Shown: piece after piece, positions 52,397-61,193 of the stretch
How the letters are laid out: every line of letters starts with the position of its first letter
Position numbering within the stretch: position 1 is the first letter of the stretch
From: JALOLG01 sp963722415
GTDB taxonomy: Bacteria; Actinomycetota; Acidimicrobiia; Acidimicrobiales; Ilumatobacteraceae
DNA length: 64,000 bases
Direction: 5' to 3'
NCBI GenBank assembly: GCA_963722415.1
Contig: CAVRNI010000058.1
Span: forward strand, 8,927 to 72,926
The notes under the pieces: generated by a model
The model's input: only the letters and a program-made list of their open reading frames with translations
The model's database searches: none
What the model was told of the DNA's origin: nothing
Position numbers and translations under genes: made by a program

Positions 52397-53359
52397 ATGA
52401 GAGCCGTCGCTGCCCGCCCGGCGGACAACGCGATGTTGCTGCTGCTGGCGACCGTGGTGGTGTGGGGATGCACTGGTCGGGTCATCGCCGTCGGTGCGCC
52501 ACACAGCGAACCGCTCACGCTGACGACGTTGCGGGCGGTTCCAGCCGCGATCTTGCTCCTCGCCGCCCTCCCGTTCCTGCGCTGCCACCTGCCGCGACGA
52601 CTCGACCTGTGGGTCTGGACGGCCGTCAGCGGGCTGTTGATGGTGACGGTGTTCCTCGCCGGCTTCACGGAGGCGGTCGTGCGAGCCGGTCCGGGCAACG
52701 CCATCGTGCTGGCGAGCACGACACCGTTCTTCGTCGTGATCCTCGGGTGGTTCGTCGCCGGTGAGCGGATCTCGTGGCAGGGCTTGGGTGGCCTCGTCAT
52801 CGGCTTCTTGGGAGTCGTCCTCGTCGTCTCGAGCCAGCTCGGTGGCGACCAGGACGATCTGGCAGTCGGCATGGCGTTCGCGTTGGCGGCGGCGATGGGG
52901 TGGGCGGCCGGGACGTTCGTCGTCAAAGAGCTCGTCGTCCGCCACCCCGAGGTCGACCTGGTCGGCGTGACGGCCGGTCAGTACCTCGTGGGCGGCGCCG
53001 CGCTGCTCGTGCTGTCGACGTCGTTCGAAGGGTTCGGGGGGACCGAGTGGTCGTCCGGCGAGTTGTGGGTGTCGGTGGCGTTCGTCTCGATCGTCGGATG
53101 CGCGCTGGCGACGATCGCCTACTTCGCGGCCCTGCGGCGGTTGAGCGCGACCACGGCGACGGCCTGGTCGTTCCTGTCACCCGTCGTCGCCGTGCTCCTC
53201 GAGATCGCGCTCGGGAACATGCCGCGTCCCGTCGTGCTGGCCGGGATGGTGGTCACGATCGCGGGCGTCGCGATCGTGAACGCGGCGCCGCAGCGCCCAG
53301 CTGTGCTCAGCCGAAGCGAACGGCGACGTCGGCGAGGATCGATCCCTCGTCCGGCGTGA
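52397..53359 (+). CDS. EamA/DMT-superfamily transporter
   Basis: Membrane protein of 320 aa with ten predicted helices in two EamA repeats ('LLLATVVVWGCTGRVIAVGA'; 'GMAFALAAAMGWAAGTFVVK'). 'PGNAIVLASTTPFFVVILGW' and 'TATAWSFLSPVVAVLLEIAL' are the equivalent helix-4 blocks of the two repeats. DMT exporters of this group move amino acids, nucleosides or related metabolites outward. The C-terminus is basic and cytoplasmic. Its 3' end overlaps the convergent TerB-like gene by 53 bp. Confidence 0.9.
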   Translation: MRAVAARPADNAMLLLLATVVVWGCTGRVIAVGAPHSEPLTLTTLRAVPAAILLLAALPFLRCHLPRRLDLWVWTAVSGLLMVTVFLAGFTEAVVRAGPGNAIVLASTTPFFVVILGWFVAGERISWQGLGGLVIGFLGVVLVVSSQLGGDQDDLAVGMAFALAAAMGWAAGTFVVKELVVRHPEVDLVGVTAGQYLVGGAALLVLSTSFEGFGGTEWSSGELWVSVAFVSIVGCALATIAYFAALRRLSATTATAWSFLSPVVAVLLEIALGNMPRPVVLAGMVVTIAGVAIVNAAPQRPAVLSRSERRRRRGSIPRPA

Positions 53360-53702
53360 CGTTCTCGTCCACGCCGGCAACTTCCCGTGCCGCCGAGAAC
53401 AGGGCGCGGCGGAGGATCCGGCTCGAGATGCGTCGGTCGATGTCGTCGAGCAGCTCTGTCACACCGTCGTGCTCGACTGCCTCCCGCACCCGTGCCACCG
53501 CCGGGCCGAGGTACTGCTCGAACGAGAACGCTCCGCCGCGCCAGTCCTCGCTGATCGAGCGGATCGTGTCGACCTCCTCCTGATCGACGTGTCGGTCGGC
53601 GAGCATGACGAGCACCAGCAGCTCGAGCGCCGCCATGTGCTCGAGATCGGCCGTCGCGTGCACTGCGACACCGTGGTACAACCGGCTCAACCGCTCGTTC
53701 AC
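53307..53702 (-). CDS. TerB-like (TerB/DjlA N-terminal) helical protein
   Basis: Protein of 131 aa, all-helical, with the acidic repeat pattern of TerB-like domains: 'ALELLVLVMLADRHVDQEEV' and 'DTIRSISEDWRGG', then 'ALFSAAREVAGVDENVTPDE'. The D-x-[HR]-x-D/E pairs 'ADRHVDQEE' and 'GVDENVTPDE' could bind metal. Relatives occur in tellurite-resistance and stress operons. Its start overlaps the S9 peptidase stop by 4 bp, so translation is coupled to the peptidase. Confidence 0.8.
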   Translation of the reverse strand: MNERLSRLYHGVAVHATADLEHMAALELLVLVMLADRHVDQEEVDTIRSISEDWRGGAFSFEQYLGPAVARVREAVEHDGVTELLDDIDRRISSRILRRALFSAAREVAGVDENVTPDEGSILADVAVRFG

Positions 53703-55867
53703 GTCGACACCTCCGCGCGCTCGACCGCCATGCCGAGCGACCGCCGGAGGAACTCCAGCTGGTGCAGCAGCAGGTTCTCGGCCACGACCTCGTCGTTCGC
53801 CATGTGGGTCATGCCCACCAGCGGCAACACCTCGTGCGGCTTGCCGGCCGCCAGCAATGCCGACGACAGCTGCAGCGTGTGCGCGGCAACCACGTTGTCG
53901 TCGGCAAGGCCATGGATCAACAGCAACGGCCGACTCAGCCGGTCGGCAAGAGGGAGCAGCGAACTGTTGTCGTAGGCCTCGGCGTTCTCAGCCGGATTCC
54001 CGAGATAGCGCTCCGTGTAGAACGTGTCGTACAACCGCCATTCCGTGGCGGGCGCTCCCGCGACAGCGGCGTGGAAGACGTCGGGACGGCGGAGCACCGC
54101 GAGCGCGGCGAGGTACCCACCGAAGCTCCAGCCGCGGATGGCGACCCGGTCGAGGTCGAGGAACCCCAGTTCGTCGGCGGCCTGGTACAGGCCGTCGATC
54201 TGGTCCTCGAGCACGGGATCGGCGAGATCGCCGTGCACCGCGCGTTCGTGCTCGGAACCACGGCCCGGTGTGCCGCGGCCGTCGACGATGACGACGGCGA
54301 ACCCCTGGTCGGCGAACCACTGGGAGCTGAGATACGCGTTGTACGACTGCACGACGCGCTGGGCGTGCGGGCCGCCGTACGGATCCATCAGCACCGGGAG
54401 TGGCGAGCCGTCGTGATCGTGCGGCAGCACCACGGCCGTGGCCGTGGGGCGCCCTCCCGACGCGAGGATCCGCACGTTCGGCGTCACGAGCGCGTCCTCG
54501 GCCAACGATGTGAGTGTCGCGCCCGACGGCAAGACGTACCTGACGCCGGGCTCGTCGAGGGTGGTGCTCCGCACGACCGTGGTCGAGCCCCCGACGGCGG
54601 CCGAGTGCACGCCCGGGTCGTCGGCGACCGCTTCGAGTCCATCGGCGCTCCAGCGCCACACGTGTTGCACGCTCGCGTCGTCGATCGGGTTGGCGGTGAT
54701 CGTCACGGCATCGTCGCCGGTCGCCACGATCGAGCGGACCTGCAGATCCGGAGGGGTCACCGGCTCGCCGTCGACGAGGAGGCGCCGGGCACCGTCGCGG
54801 TCGGCGCAACCGACGAGCCGTCCGTCGGGTAGGAGGCGGGGTGAGCCCGGCACCAGCTCGACCCAGGCGTCGTCGTGATCGACGAACAGCACCGACGTCT
54901 CGCCGGACGTGGGGTCGATCGCGACGACCTGGATCGAACGCTGGTCGCGGGACTGCACGGTGGCGATCAGCCCCGCCGACGACCAGTGCACGTCGGCGAT
55001 GTACGGGAACGCGTGACGGTCCCATTCGACGTCGACCGGCTCGCTGTGATCGATCGGGAAGATGTGCAGGCTGACCTCGGCGTTGTCGGTGCCCGCGGCC
55101 GGATAGGCCATCTGTGCCGGCTCCGCGGCCGGGTCGGCGGGATCGTTGATGTACCAGCGCTGCACCGGAGCGGTGTCGACGCGGCACACCGCGATCGCGT
55201 CGCCGTCGGGGCTCCACCAGTAGCCGCGGAAGCGATTCATCTCTTCGGCGGCGATGAACTCGGCGCTGCCCCACGAGATCGTCTCGGGCTCGTCGAGGTC
55301 GCCACCGGCGAGCACCCACCAACTGCTGTCGAGCTCGCCGATGCACAAGAGGCGCCCGCTCACGTACGCGACGCGGCGCGCCGTGGGATCGGGGCGCGGG
55401 TCGAACACCGGCCCGGCGACGTCGAGTGGTCGAGCTGCGCCCGAGACCAGGCCCGCCACGAACAGCCTGCCAGCGAGCGCGAATGCGGCGACCGTGCCGG
55501 CCGCGTCGGTGGCGTACGCCGTGATGCCGGACGCGCTCTCACGGGCGCGCTCACGGCGGGCTCGCTCCTCGGCGGGGAGGTCCTCGTCCGTCGATGGGTC
55601 GTCGCTGGCGAGCAGATCGTGAGGATCGGCGACGAGTCGCTCGTCCCCGGTGTTGACGTCGGCGACCCACAGGCAGTTGACGGGGTCGTCACCGCCGCGG
55701 CTGCGCAGGAAGACGATGCGCCGGCCGTCGGACGACACGCTCACGTCGCGGGGAGCCCCGAGAGTGAGACGTTGGGTGCGCGCGTATTGGCGCGGGAAGG
55801 TATCGGCCACGTCGGTCACACTAGGCGGGCCACGGTCCCGCTGATCCGGTCGGCTGGTGTTCGTCAC
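53699..55867 (-). CDS. S9-family prolyl-oligopeptidase/DPP-like serine peptidase
   Basis: Protein of 722 aa. The N-terminal ~480 residues form a beta-propeller (DPP4_N type: 'SVSSDGRRIVFLRSRGGDDP', 'FRGYWWSPDGDAIAVCRVDT'). The C-terminal alpha/beta hydrolase has Ser581 in 'GWSFGGYLAAL', Asp656/657 in 'HGLADDNV' and His688 in 'GMTHM'. 'EMNRFRGYWWSPDG' carries the Glu-rich segment that recognises the free N-terminus in dipeptidyl peptidases. No signal peptide is present, so it is probably cytoplasmic. It overlaps the TerB-like gene downstream (ATGA). Confidence 0.92.
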   Translation of the reverse strand: MTNTSRPDQRDRGPPSVTDVADTFPRQYARTQRLTLGAPRDVSVSSDGRRIVFLRSRGGDDPVNCLWVADVNTGDERLVADPHDLLASDDPSTDEDLPAEERARRERARESASGITAYATDAAGTVAAFALAGRLFVAGLVSGAARPLDVAGPVFDPRPDPTARRVAYVSGRLLCIGELDSSWWVLAGGDLDEPETISWGSAEFIAAEEMNRFRGYWWSPDGDAIAVCRVDTAPVQRWYINDPADPAAEPAQMAYPAAGTDNAEVSLHIFPIDHSEPVDVEWDRHAFPYIADVHWSSAGLIATVQSRDQRSIQVVAIDPTSGETSVLFVDHDDAWVELVPGSPRLLPDGRLVGCADRDGARRLLVDGEPVTPPDLQVRSIVATGDDAVTITANPIDDASVQHVWRWSADGLEAVADDPGVHSAAVGGSTTVVRSTTLDEPGVRYVLPSGATLTSLAEDALVTPNVRILASGGRPTATAVVLPHDHDGSPLPVLMDPYGGPHAQRVVQSYNAYLSSQWFADQGFAVVIVDGRGTPGRGSEHERAVHGDLADPVLEDQIDGLYQAADELGFLDLDRVAIRGWSFGGYLAALAVLRRPDVFHAAVAGAPATEWRLYDTFYTERYLGNPAENAEAYDNSSLLPLADRLSRPLLLIHGLADDNVVAAHTLQLSSALLAAGKPHEVLPLVGMTHMANDEVVAENLLLHQLEFLRRSLGMAVERAEVST

Positions 55868-55880
55868 TCACCGCGTTCGT

Positions 55881-56927
55881 TCAGTGCGGTTGCACCATGA
55901 TCTTGGCGTGTCCTTCGGGATCGGCGAGCTCGTCGAACGCCGCCGGTACCCCGTCGATGTCGACCGTGCCCGTCACGAGCGGGGCGAGGTCGACCGCGCC
56001 GTCAGCGATCGAACGCAGTGCCGCCGCGAACTCGTGCGGTTCGTAGGCGAGTGCGAACTGGATGCTGAGCTCGCGCCCGATGCCCAGCATCGGGTGGATC
56101 CGATCCTCCTGCATGCACACCCCGACGACGAGGACGCGGGCGTCCTTGGGCGCCATCCGCATGGCCTGTTCGATCATGCCGGGCACACCGACGGCCTCGA
56201 AGATCACCAGCGGGCGGACACCGTCGACGCGCCGCCAGACATCGATCACGCGCTCGGCGCGGGGGTCGACCACGACGTCGCACCCGAGGTGCTCGGCGAG
56301 GCTCCGCCGCCGTGACGAGAAGTCGGCGCCGATCACCGGCCCGATGCCACGCATCTTGAGCTCGGCGACACATGCCAGCCCGACCGGGCCCAGCCCGAGC
56401 ACGATCGCCGCGTCCTGTCCGGCGATCCGACTCTTGTTCACGGCGTGGACGCCGACCGCGAGTGGTTCCGTCATCGCCGCCAGCGAGGGCGGCACACCGT
56501 CGGGGACGGGGATCGCCAGCAGCTCGTTGAGCACCAGGAGCTCGGCGTAGCCGCCCGGGTAGCGGCTCGAGTATCCGACGGCGTGGATGCCGTCGCCGTC
56601 GAACACGGCCGGCATGCTGACGACGACTTGGCCCGGTGTGAGGTTGCTCACGTCCGGTCCGAGCTCGACGACCTCGCAGCAGAACTCGTGACCCATCACC
56701 GTGTCGGAAGCCGGCTCGAACGGGATCGGACGCATCGGGTCGGGCGGCAGTTCGGCTTCCAGCTCCTGGCTCAACCGGCGCAGCTCGGCGCCGTACTTCA
56801 GCATGTGCAGGTCGCTCCCGCAGATGCCGCACGCCAACACCTTGGTCAGCACCTGCCCGGGCCCGGGAACCGGGTCGGCGATGTCGTCGACCCGCAGCTC
56901 CCAGTCCCTCATCACAGTGGCGCGCAC
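55881..56927 (-). CDS. zinc-type medium-chain alcohol dehydrogenase-like protein
   Basis: Protein of 348 aa. The GroES-like N-terminal part has the catalytic-zinc block 'ACGICGSDLHMLKYGAELRR' and 'VMGHEFCCEVVELGPD'. The NAD(P) Rossmann part has 'AAIVLGLGPVGLACVAELKM'. The four-Cys structural-zinc loop of classical enzymes is absent; in its place is a long acidic insertion around 60-80. I used the GTG at 56927; an ATG 21 bases upstream is an alternative. It lies 14 bp downstream of the S9 gene region boundary and on the same strand. Substrate unknown. Confidence 0.9.
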   Translation of the reverse strand: MRATVMRDWELRVDDIADPVPGPGQVLTKVLACGICGSDLHMLKYGAELRRLSQELEAELPPDPMRPIPFEPASDTVMGHEFCCEVVELGPDVSNLTPGQVVVSMPAVFDGDGIHAVGYSSRYPGGYAELLVLNELLAIPVPDGVPPSLAAMTEPLAVGVHAVNKSRIAGQDAAIVLGLGPVGLACVAELKMRGIGPVIGADFSSRRRSLAEHLGCDVVVDPRAERVIDVWRRVDGVRPLVIFEAVGVPGMIEQAMRMAPKDARVLVVGVCMQEDRIHPMLGIGRELSIQFALAYEPHEFAAALRSIADGAVDLAPLVTGTVDIDGVPAAFDELADPEGHAKIMVQPH

Positions 56928-56951
56928 ACTGCGACAGTAGGTGACCATGGC

Positions 56952-57884
56952 CTATCTGCTGAACCAGCCGATCGCTTCGAGGACGACCTCCCATGCGGCG
57001 GCCGCGTCGACCGTCAACAGCATGTCGCAGTTGGCGGGCGGTCGAGCGGTGATGGTGCGCTGGTCGATCACGGTCATGCCGCGGGTGAGCTCGCCACGCA
57101 CCTCGACCCGCACGTTGCGAGGACCCCGAACGAAGAGGTCCGGGTGGGTCAGGGCCAGTACCGCGAGCGGGTCGTGCACGGCGGCGCCGACCAGTCCTTC
57201 GTCATGCCGGCTGATGTAGTTGTCGGCGAAGAACGCGAACAGCTCACCGAGCACGCCAGCGAGCCGTCCGGGGAGGGCTTGGAGTCGGGCGATCAACTCG
57301 GGCGTCGTGACGAACTGGTGGGTGACGTCGAGGGACGCCATGACGAGCGGCACCCCCGAGTCGAACACCACGGCGGCCGCCTCCGGATCGGCCCACACGT
57401 TGAACTCGGCGACGGGCTCGCGGTTGCCGAACGTCCCGCCTCCCATCACCGAGATGCCGGCCAGGCGGTGGTGGAGGTCGGGCGCGGTGCGCAGCGCGAG
57501 CGCGATGTTGGTGAGTGGTCCGACCGCCACGAGCCACGTGCCGTGCTTGGCCCGGCAGGTGTCGATGATGAACCTGATCGCGTCCGTGCCGTCGACGTCA
57601 CGCGTCGGCGCCGGCAGGTCGGCGCCGTCGAGACCGCTTGCACCGTGCACGAAGCCGGCGTGCCGCGGCTCGGCGACGAGCGGCCGTTCGGCACCGGAAT
57701 GGACCTCGACGTCGAGCCCGAGCAAGTCCCGCATGACACGGGCGTTGTACGTGGTCCGTTCGAGCGGTGCGTTGCCGGCAACGGTCGTGATGCCGAGCAG
57801 GTCGGTGTGGCGGGCGGCGACGACGATCGCCACCGCGTCGTCGTGGCCGGGATCGCAGTCGAGGATGATCGACGGTCGGGGCAT
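56952..57884 (-). CDS. inosine/uridine-preferring nucleoside hydrolase family protein
   Basis: Protein of 310 aa. 'SIILDCDPGHDDAVAIVVAA' is the calcium-binding DxDxxxDD signature at the N-terminus. 'TTVAGNAPLERTTYNARVMR', 'LVAVGPLTNIALALRTAPDL', 'ISVMGGGTFGNREPVAEFNV' (Asn/Glu ligands) and 'AAVHDPLAVLALTHPDLFVR' (His and last Asp) complete the active site. These enzymes release bases from ribonucleosides. It is divergent from the lipoprotein gene at 57923. Confidence 0.93.
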   Translation of the reverse strand: MPRPSIILDCDPGHDDAVAIVVAARHTDLLGITTVAGNAPLERTTYNARVMRDLLGLDVEVHSGAERPLVAEPRHAGFVHGASGLDGADLPAPTRDVDGTDAIRFIIDTCRAKHGTWLVAVGPLTNIALALRTAPDLHHRLAGISVMGGGTFGNREPVAEFNVWADPEAAAVVFDSGVPLVMASLDVTHQFVTTPELIARLQALPGRLAGVLGELFAFFADNYISRHDEGLVGAAVHDPLAVLALTHPDLFVRGPRNVRVEVRGELTRGMTVIDQRTITARPPANCDMLLTVDAAAAWEVVLEAIGWFSR

Positions 57885-57922
57885 GACGGCGAGCTTGGCA
57901 CGCGGCGCGCGACGATGAATCC

Positions 57923-58714
57923 ATGCGACCGAGCGTCTTCGTCGCACATGGGTTCGGTGTCGCCGCCGCGGTCGGCGTCGCGCTGTCGGTCGCTCTCGCC
58001 GGCTGCTCGTCGGCGGACAACGATCCAGGTCGTGCGGATGACGAGGGGCCGACGACCACCGCGGTCGCGGTTGCCCCGTCGAACTCGACGGGCGGTCCGG
58101 TCGGCGGTCCGGGATCGGAGCCGACGTCGGCGACGCCCGAGTCGCTGGCGACGATCCCCGAGGTCGGAGTACCCGGTCTCGACAGCGACGAGGTCGTCTG
58201 CCGGGCGTGGAGCCGGTTCGCCGGTTCGTTCCAGGTCGTCTCCGTCGCGGCCTCGTTCGGCTCCGGCGACGCCGAAGACGTGGCGAGCCTCGAGGTGATC
58301 GCCGCGCCGACGGTCACCGCTGCATACGCCGACCTCGTCGCCAACTGGCCGGACGAGTTGGCGGACGAGGCCGACGCCGTGGCCGACGACTATCTCGGTC
58401 CGTTCGCGCGGCGCGCCGACAGTGCGCTCGCCGCCCTCGAATCGGCGGGTGCCGATGCAACGGCGATCGACGCGATCATCGCGGCATGGGAGACCGCGCT
58501 CGAAGGACGCGACCCGACCGTGCCCGAGATCACCGTCGAGCTGCCCGACACCATCCAGACGATCGTCGACGCCGCGGCGTCGGAGCTCGCGGCTCAGCTC
58601 GTGCCGATCCCGTCCGACCCCAGCCTCGTCGTCGCCGTCGACGTGCCGTTGACCGATCAGTACCTGGCCGACAACTGTCCCGACCGCGGCACGCTCGGCG
58701 GCGTCGACGGTTGA
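57923..58714 (+). CDS. lipoprotein of unknown function
   Basis: Precursor of 263 aa with a lipoprotein signal (hydrophobic 'GVAAAVGVALSVALAGCSSA', Cys in LAGC) and a Thr/Pro/Gly linker (about 30-85). The mature part is helical and acidic ('ADLVANWPDELADEADAVAD', 'VELPDTIQTIVDAAASELAA') with two Cys ('VVCRAW', 'ADNCPDRG') that may form a disulfide. No family was recognised. It converges with the NTF2-like gene. Confidence 0.82.
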   Translation: MRPSVFVAHGFGVAAAVGVALSVALAGCSSADNDPGRADDEGPTTTAVAVAPSNSTGGPVGGPGSEPTSATPESLATIPEVGVPGLDSDEVVCRAWSRFAGSFQVVSVAASFGSGDAEDVASLEVIAAPTVTAAYADLVANWPDELADEADAVADDYLGPFARRADSALAALESAGADATAIDAIIAAWETALEGRDPTVPEITVELPDTIQTIVDAAASELAAQLVPIPSDPSLVVAVDVPLTDQYLADNCPDRGTLGGVDG

Positions 58715-58754
58715 TCGGGTTGCACCGACTGCGTCGGAATTCATCGCGGCGCAG

Positions 58755-59156
58755 CTACGTCGGCGTCTGTTGGTGGAAGCACAGCCGCCATGAGCCAGCT
58801 GTGTTCCGGTACCCGCTACTGACCAGCGCCGAGTACTCCTCGTCCCCTTCGCGCTGTGCCGTCGCACGGTACGTCAGGATCGCTGCCGTCTCCGACTGCA
58901 CGATGGTGTGAGGGGACTCGATCCGGAACCATTTCCACGGCTGGCTGCCGATGGAATCCAGGATCGCATCCCGATCGTCCATCACCATGCCGCCGGGGAA
59001 CAGCATCACGATGTCGTCGTCGAGGAACTGCTCGAAGAACTCGCGGGCCGCGTCGGCTCCCGACGAGAGTGCGGTCCACGAGTCCTCCTCGAGCTGAACG
59101 AGTTGATCAGCGATCTCTGCCACGAGCGCATGGTGCCCGGTCGGGACACCCGTCAA
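58755..59156 (-). CDS. nuclear-transport-factor-2 (SnoaL-like) family protein
   Basis: Protein of 133 aa: a helical N-terminus ('EIADQLVQLEEDSWTALSSG'), 'AAREFFEQFLDDDIVMLFPG', 'GMVMDDRDAILDSIGSQPWK' and the final sheet 'GYRNTAGSWRLCFHQQTPT'. This is the NTF2/SnoaL cone fold with the usual stress-response-like pattern. It lies 12 bp downstream of the thiolase-like gene on the same strand, so it may be part of that operon. Function unknown. Confidence 0.85.
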   Translation of the reverse strand: MTGVPTGHHALVAEIADQLVQLEEDSWTALSSGADAAREFFEQFLDDDIVMLFPGGMVMDDRDAILDSIGSQPWKWFRIESPHTIVQSETAAILTYRATAQREGDEEYSALVSSGYRNTAGSWRLCFHQQTPT

Positions 59157-59168
59157 ACCGTGCGCGAT

Positions 59169-60662
59169 TCACGCGACGAGCAGGAGGCCCTCCGCGTCGA
59201 GCGTCACCGCCCGGCCGACCCATTCACCTTCGCAGACGGCGGCTGCGGTGTGGGGGTCGTCCGACAGCCCCCACGCGCGCCTGCCGTCGGCGAGCAGGCA
59301 GCTGCTGATCACGTTCTCCGGCGCGCCCTCGCGCGAGTGCATCACGGTGTACGCCTCGATGGTGGCCGGACCGGCGGCGGCCGCGGGTTCCGCCAGCTGG
59401 CGACGGGGGAGGGCGTCGATCTCGGCTTGCGGCGACTCGTGCCGGTAGCCGTTGGGCGGCGGGACCGCCGAGTACACACCGAACGAATGCTTCGTCGCGT
59501 ACCCGCCGTTGGCCCACACCAAGCCGTAGTCGTCGGAGCCGTCGCGCAGCTCCGCCATCAACGTGGCGATGGCGTGCATCACATAGTTGTTCCAGGGCCC
59601 TCCGGCGAACGCCAACCCACCGGTGCGCGTGAGCTGCCGTTCGTCGTCATAGGGATCGAGGCCGAGCGACGTCGCCCCGAGCTGTACGGCGGACGGGAAG
59701 CACGAGTACAGGTCGATCAGCGCCACGTCGTCGATCCCGACGCCGGCGAGGGCGAGCGCCCGCTGGCCACCGATCTCGATCGCGGGTGTGCGGGCGAACG
59801 TGTCGCGGTGGGACACGAACGCGTGCTCGTGGCAGTCGGTGCCGCTGTGCGGGAACACCCAGCGATCGGCGGCGACACCGAGCCTGCCGGCGGCTTCGGC
59901 CGAGCACATGATCAGCGCCGCGGCCATGTCGACGTCGTTGTTGGAGTTCATGCACTTCGTGTAGGGGAGCCCGACCATGCGGTTGGCCGGCGTGGGTGTG
60001 CGGATGTCGACCGCCGACATCGCCCGCCGCGACCACGCGTTGGGGTTGGCGGCCGCGACCTCGCTGAACCGCGACCACATCTCGCTGATGAGCTCGAGGT
60101 GAGCGGCCGGACTCCGCCCACTGGCTGCCCGGATCGCGGTGTCGAACATCGGGTACACCTGCACCGGCTGGACGATCCCGCGATCGAGCTCGGCCTGATG
60201 GTTCATCGTGAACTCGGAGCCGATCGTCGTCGGTGGCTGCTCCTCGGGGGCGCGGGGCCAGTCGAGCTCGGCACCTTCGCGGCGGGCGCGCATCCGTGTC
60301 CGCCACGCCTCCCCGCCGACGAGGATCGCGACGTCGAGCTCACCACCGAGAATCTGTCGAGCGGTGGTGTTGACGAGCGCCTGGGGCGAGTTGCCGCCCA
60401 TCGTCGTGACCGCCAGCTCGCGGGGTTCGAGTCCGAGCCGACCGGCGACGACGAATGCCGGGTTCTGGTATCGCCACGACAGCGAGCTCACGACCCGGAT
60501 CGAATCCGCGTCGGGGGGACCCGCCAGCCCGGCATCGTCCGCCGCCGCCTCGATCGCCCTGGCCATCAGGGCAGCCGGCTCGAGCGCGTCGGCCACACCG
60601 TCAGCGCGATGGAGCACCTGCCCGCCGCCCACGAGCACGGGGGTGCGGGGATCGATCGCCAT
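59169..60662 (-). CDS. thiolase-superfamily protein (acetyl-CoA acetyltransferase-like) lacking the N-terminal catalytic Cys
   Basis: Protein of 497 aa: 'TPVLVGGGQVLHRADGVADA' opens a thiolase fold, and 'ALALAGVGIDDVALIDLYSC' plus 'GGPWNNYVMHAIATLMAELR' belong to the C-terminal repeat. Where thiolases carry the acyl-accepting Cys ('N..CASG'), this protein has 'TTMGGNSPQALVNTTARQIL', with no Cys. The protein is longer than classical thiolases by an extra C-terminal domain (about 430-497). It resembles a group of actinobacterial SCP-x-like proteins. It is likely CoA-ester binding, but a classical thiolase reaction is doubtful. Confidence 0.85.
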   Translation of the reverse strand: MAIDPRTPVLVGGGQVLHRADGVADALEPAALMARAIEAAADDAGLAGPPDADSIRVVSSLSWRYQNPAFVVAGRLGLEPRELAVTTMGGNSPQALVNTTARQILGGELDVAILVGGEAWRTRMRARREGAELDWPRAPEEQPPTTIGSEFTMNHQAELDRGIVQPVQVYPMFDTAIRAASGRSPAAHLELISEMWSRFSEVAAANPNAWSRRAMSAVDIRTPTPANRMVGLPYTKCMNSNNDVDMAAALIMCSAEAAGRLGVAADRWVFPHSGTDCHEHAFVSHRDTFARTPAIEIGGQRALALAGVGIDDVALIDLYSCFPSAVQLGATSLGLDPYDDERQLTRTGGLAFAGGPWNNYVMHAIATLMAELRDGSDDYGLVWANGGYATKHSFGVYSAVPPPNGYRHESPQAEIDALPRRQLAEPAAAAGPATIEAYTVMHSREGAPENVISSCLLADGRRAWGLSDDPHTAAAVCEGEWVGRAVTLDAEGLLLVA

Positions 60663-60745
60663 CGAGCCGGAGGATATGCAGCGGGGGCTGACGTTTCGTC
60701 AACGGAGCCGGGTCGGTGGCGCGGCGCCTCGTACACTCGGCCGCA

Positions 60746-61192
60746 GTGGCACGCATCGCGCTCGGCTCCGATCACGCCGGATACGAGCTCAAGCAACACT
60801 TCGTCGCGATGTTGTCGGCGACCGGCCACGAGATCATCGACCACGGCACCGACTCGACCGAGCCCGTCGACTATCCGGCCTTCTGCGCGGCCGCCGGGCG
60901 CAGCGTGCGCGACGGCAATGCCGACGTCGGCATCGTGGTGGGCGGCAGCGGTCAGGGCGAACAGCTCGCCGCCAACAAGGTGCGCGGGGTCCGAGCCGCA
61001 CTGTGCAACGACCTGTTCACCGCCCGCCTGGCACGCGCCCACAACGACGCCAACGTGATGTCGATCGGCGCCCGTGTCGTCGGCGTCGGCCTGGCCGAGG
61101 AGATCGTCGCGGTGTTCCTGTCGACCCCGTTCGATGGCGGCCGCCACGCCCGTCGCGTCGCCCAACTCACCGAGCTCGAGGAGCACTTCTGA
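60746..61192 (+). CDS. rpiB: ribose-5-phosphate isomerase B
   Basis: Enzyme of 148 aa interconverting ribose-5-phosphate and ribulose-5-phosphate. 'RIALGSDHAGYELKQHFVAM' and 'DYPAFCAAAGRSV' are family blocks. 'GIVVGGSGQGEQLAANKVRG' is the mycobacterial-type motif, where a Glu replaces the active-site Cys of the E. coli enzyme. The GTG at 60746 is preferred over one 30 bases upstream because it gives the normal N-terminus. It is one base before glyA. Confidence 0.95.
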   Translation: MARIALGSDHAGYELKQHFVAMLSATGHEIIDHGTDSTEPVDYPAFCAAAGRSVRDGNADVGIVVGGSGQGEQLAANKVRGVRAALCNDLFTARLARAHNDANVMSIGARVVGVGLAEEIVAVFLSTPFDGGRHARRVAQLTELEEHF

Positions 61193-61193
61193 C

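Noticed and set aside
58908..61058. 716-codon plus-strand frame
   Set aside because: Antisense to the thiolase-like gene and overlapping rpiB; low-complexity composition and no motifs.
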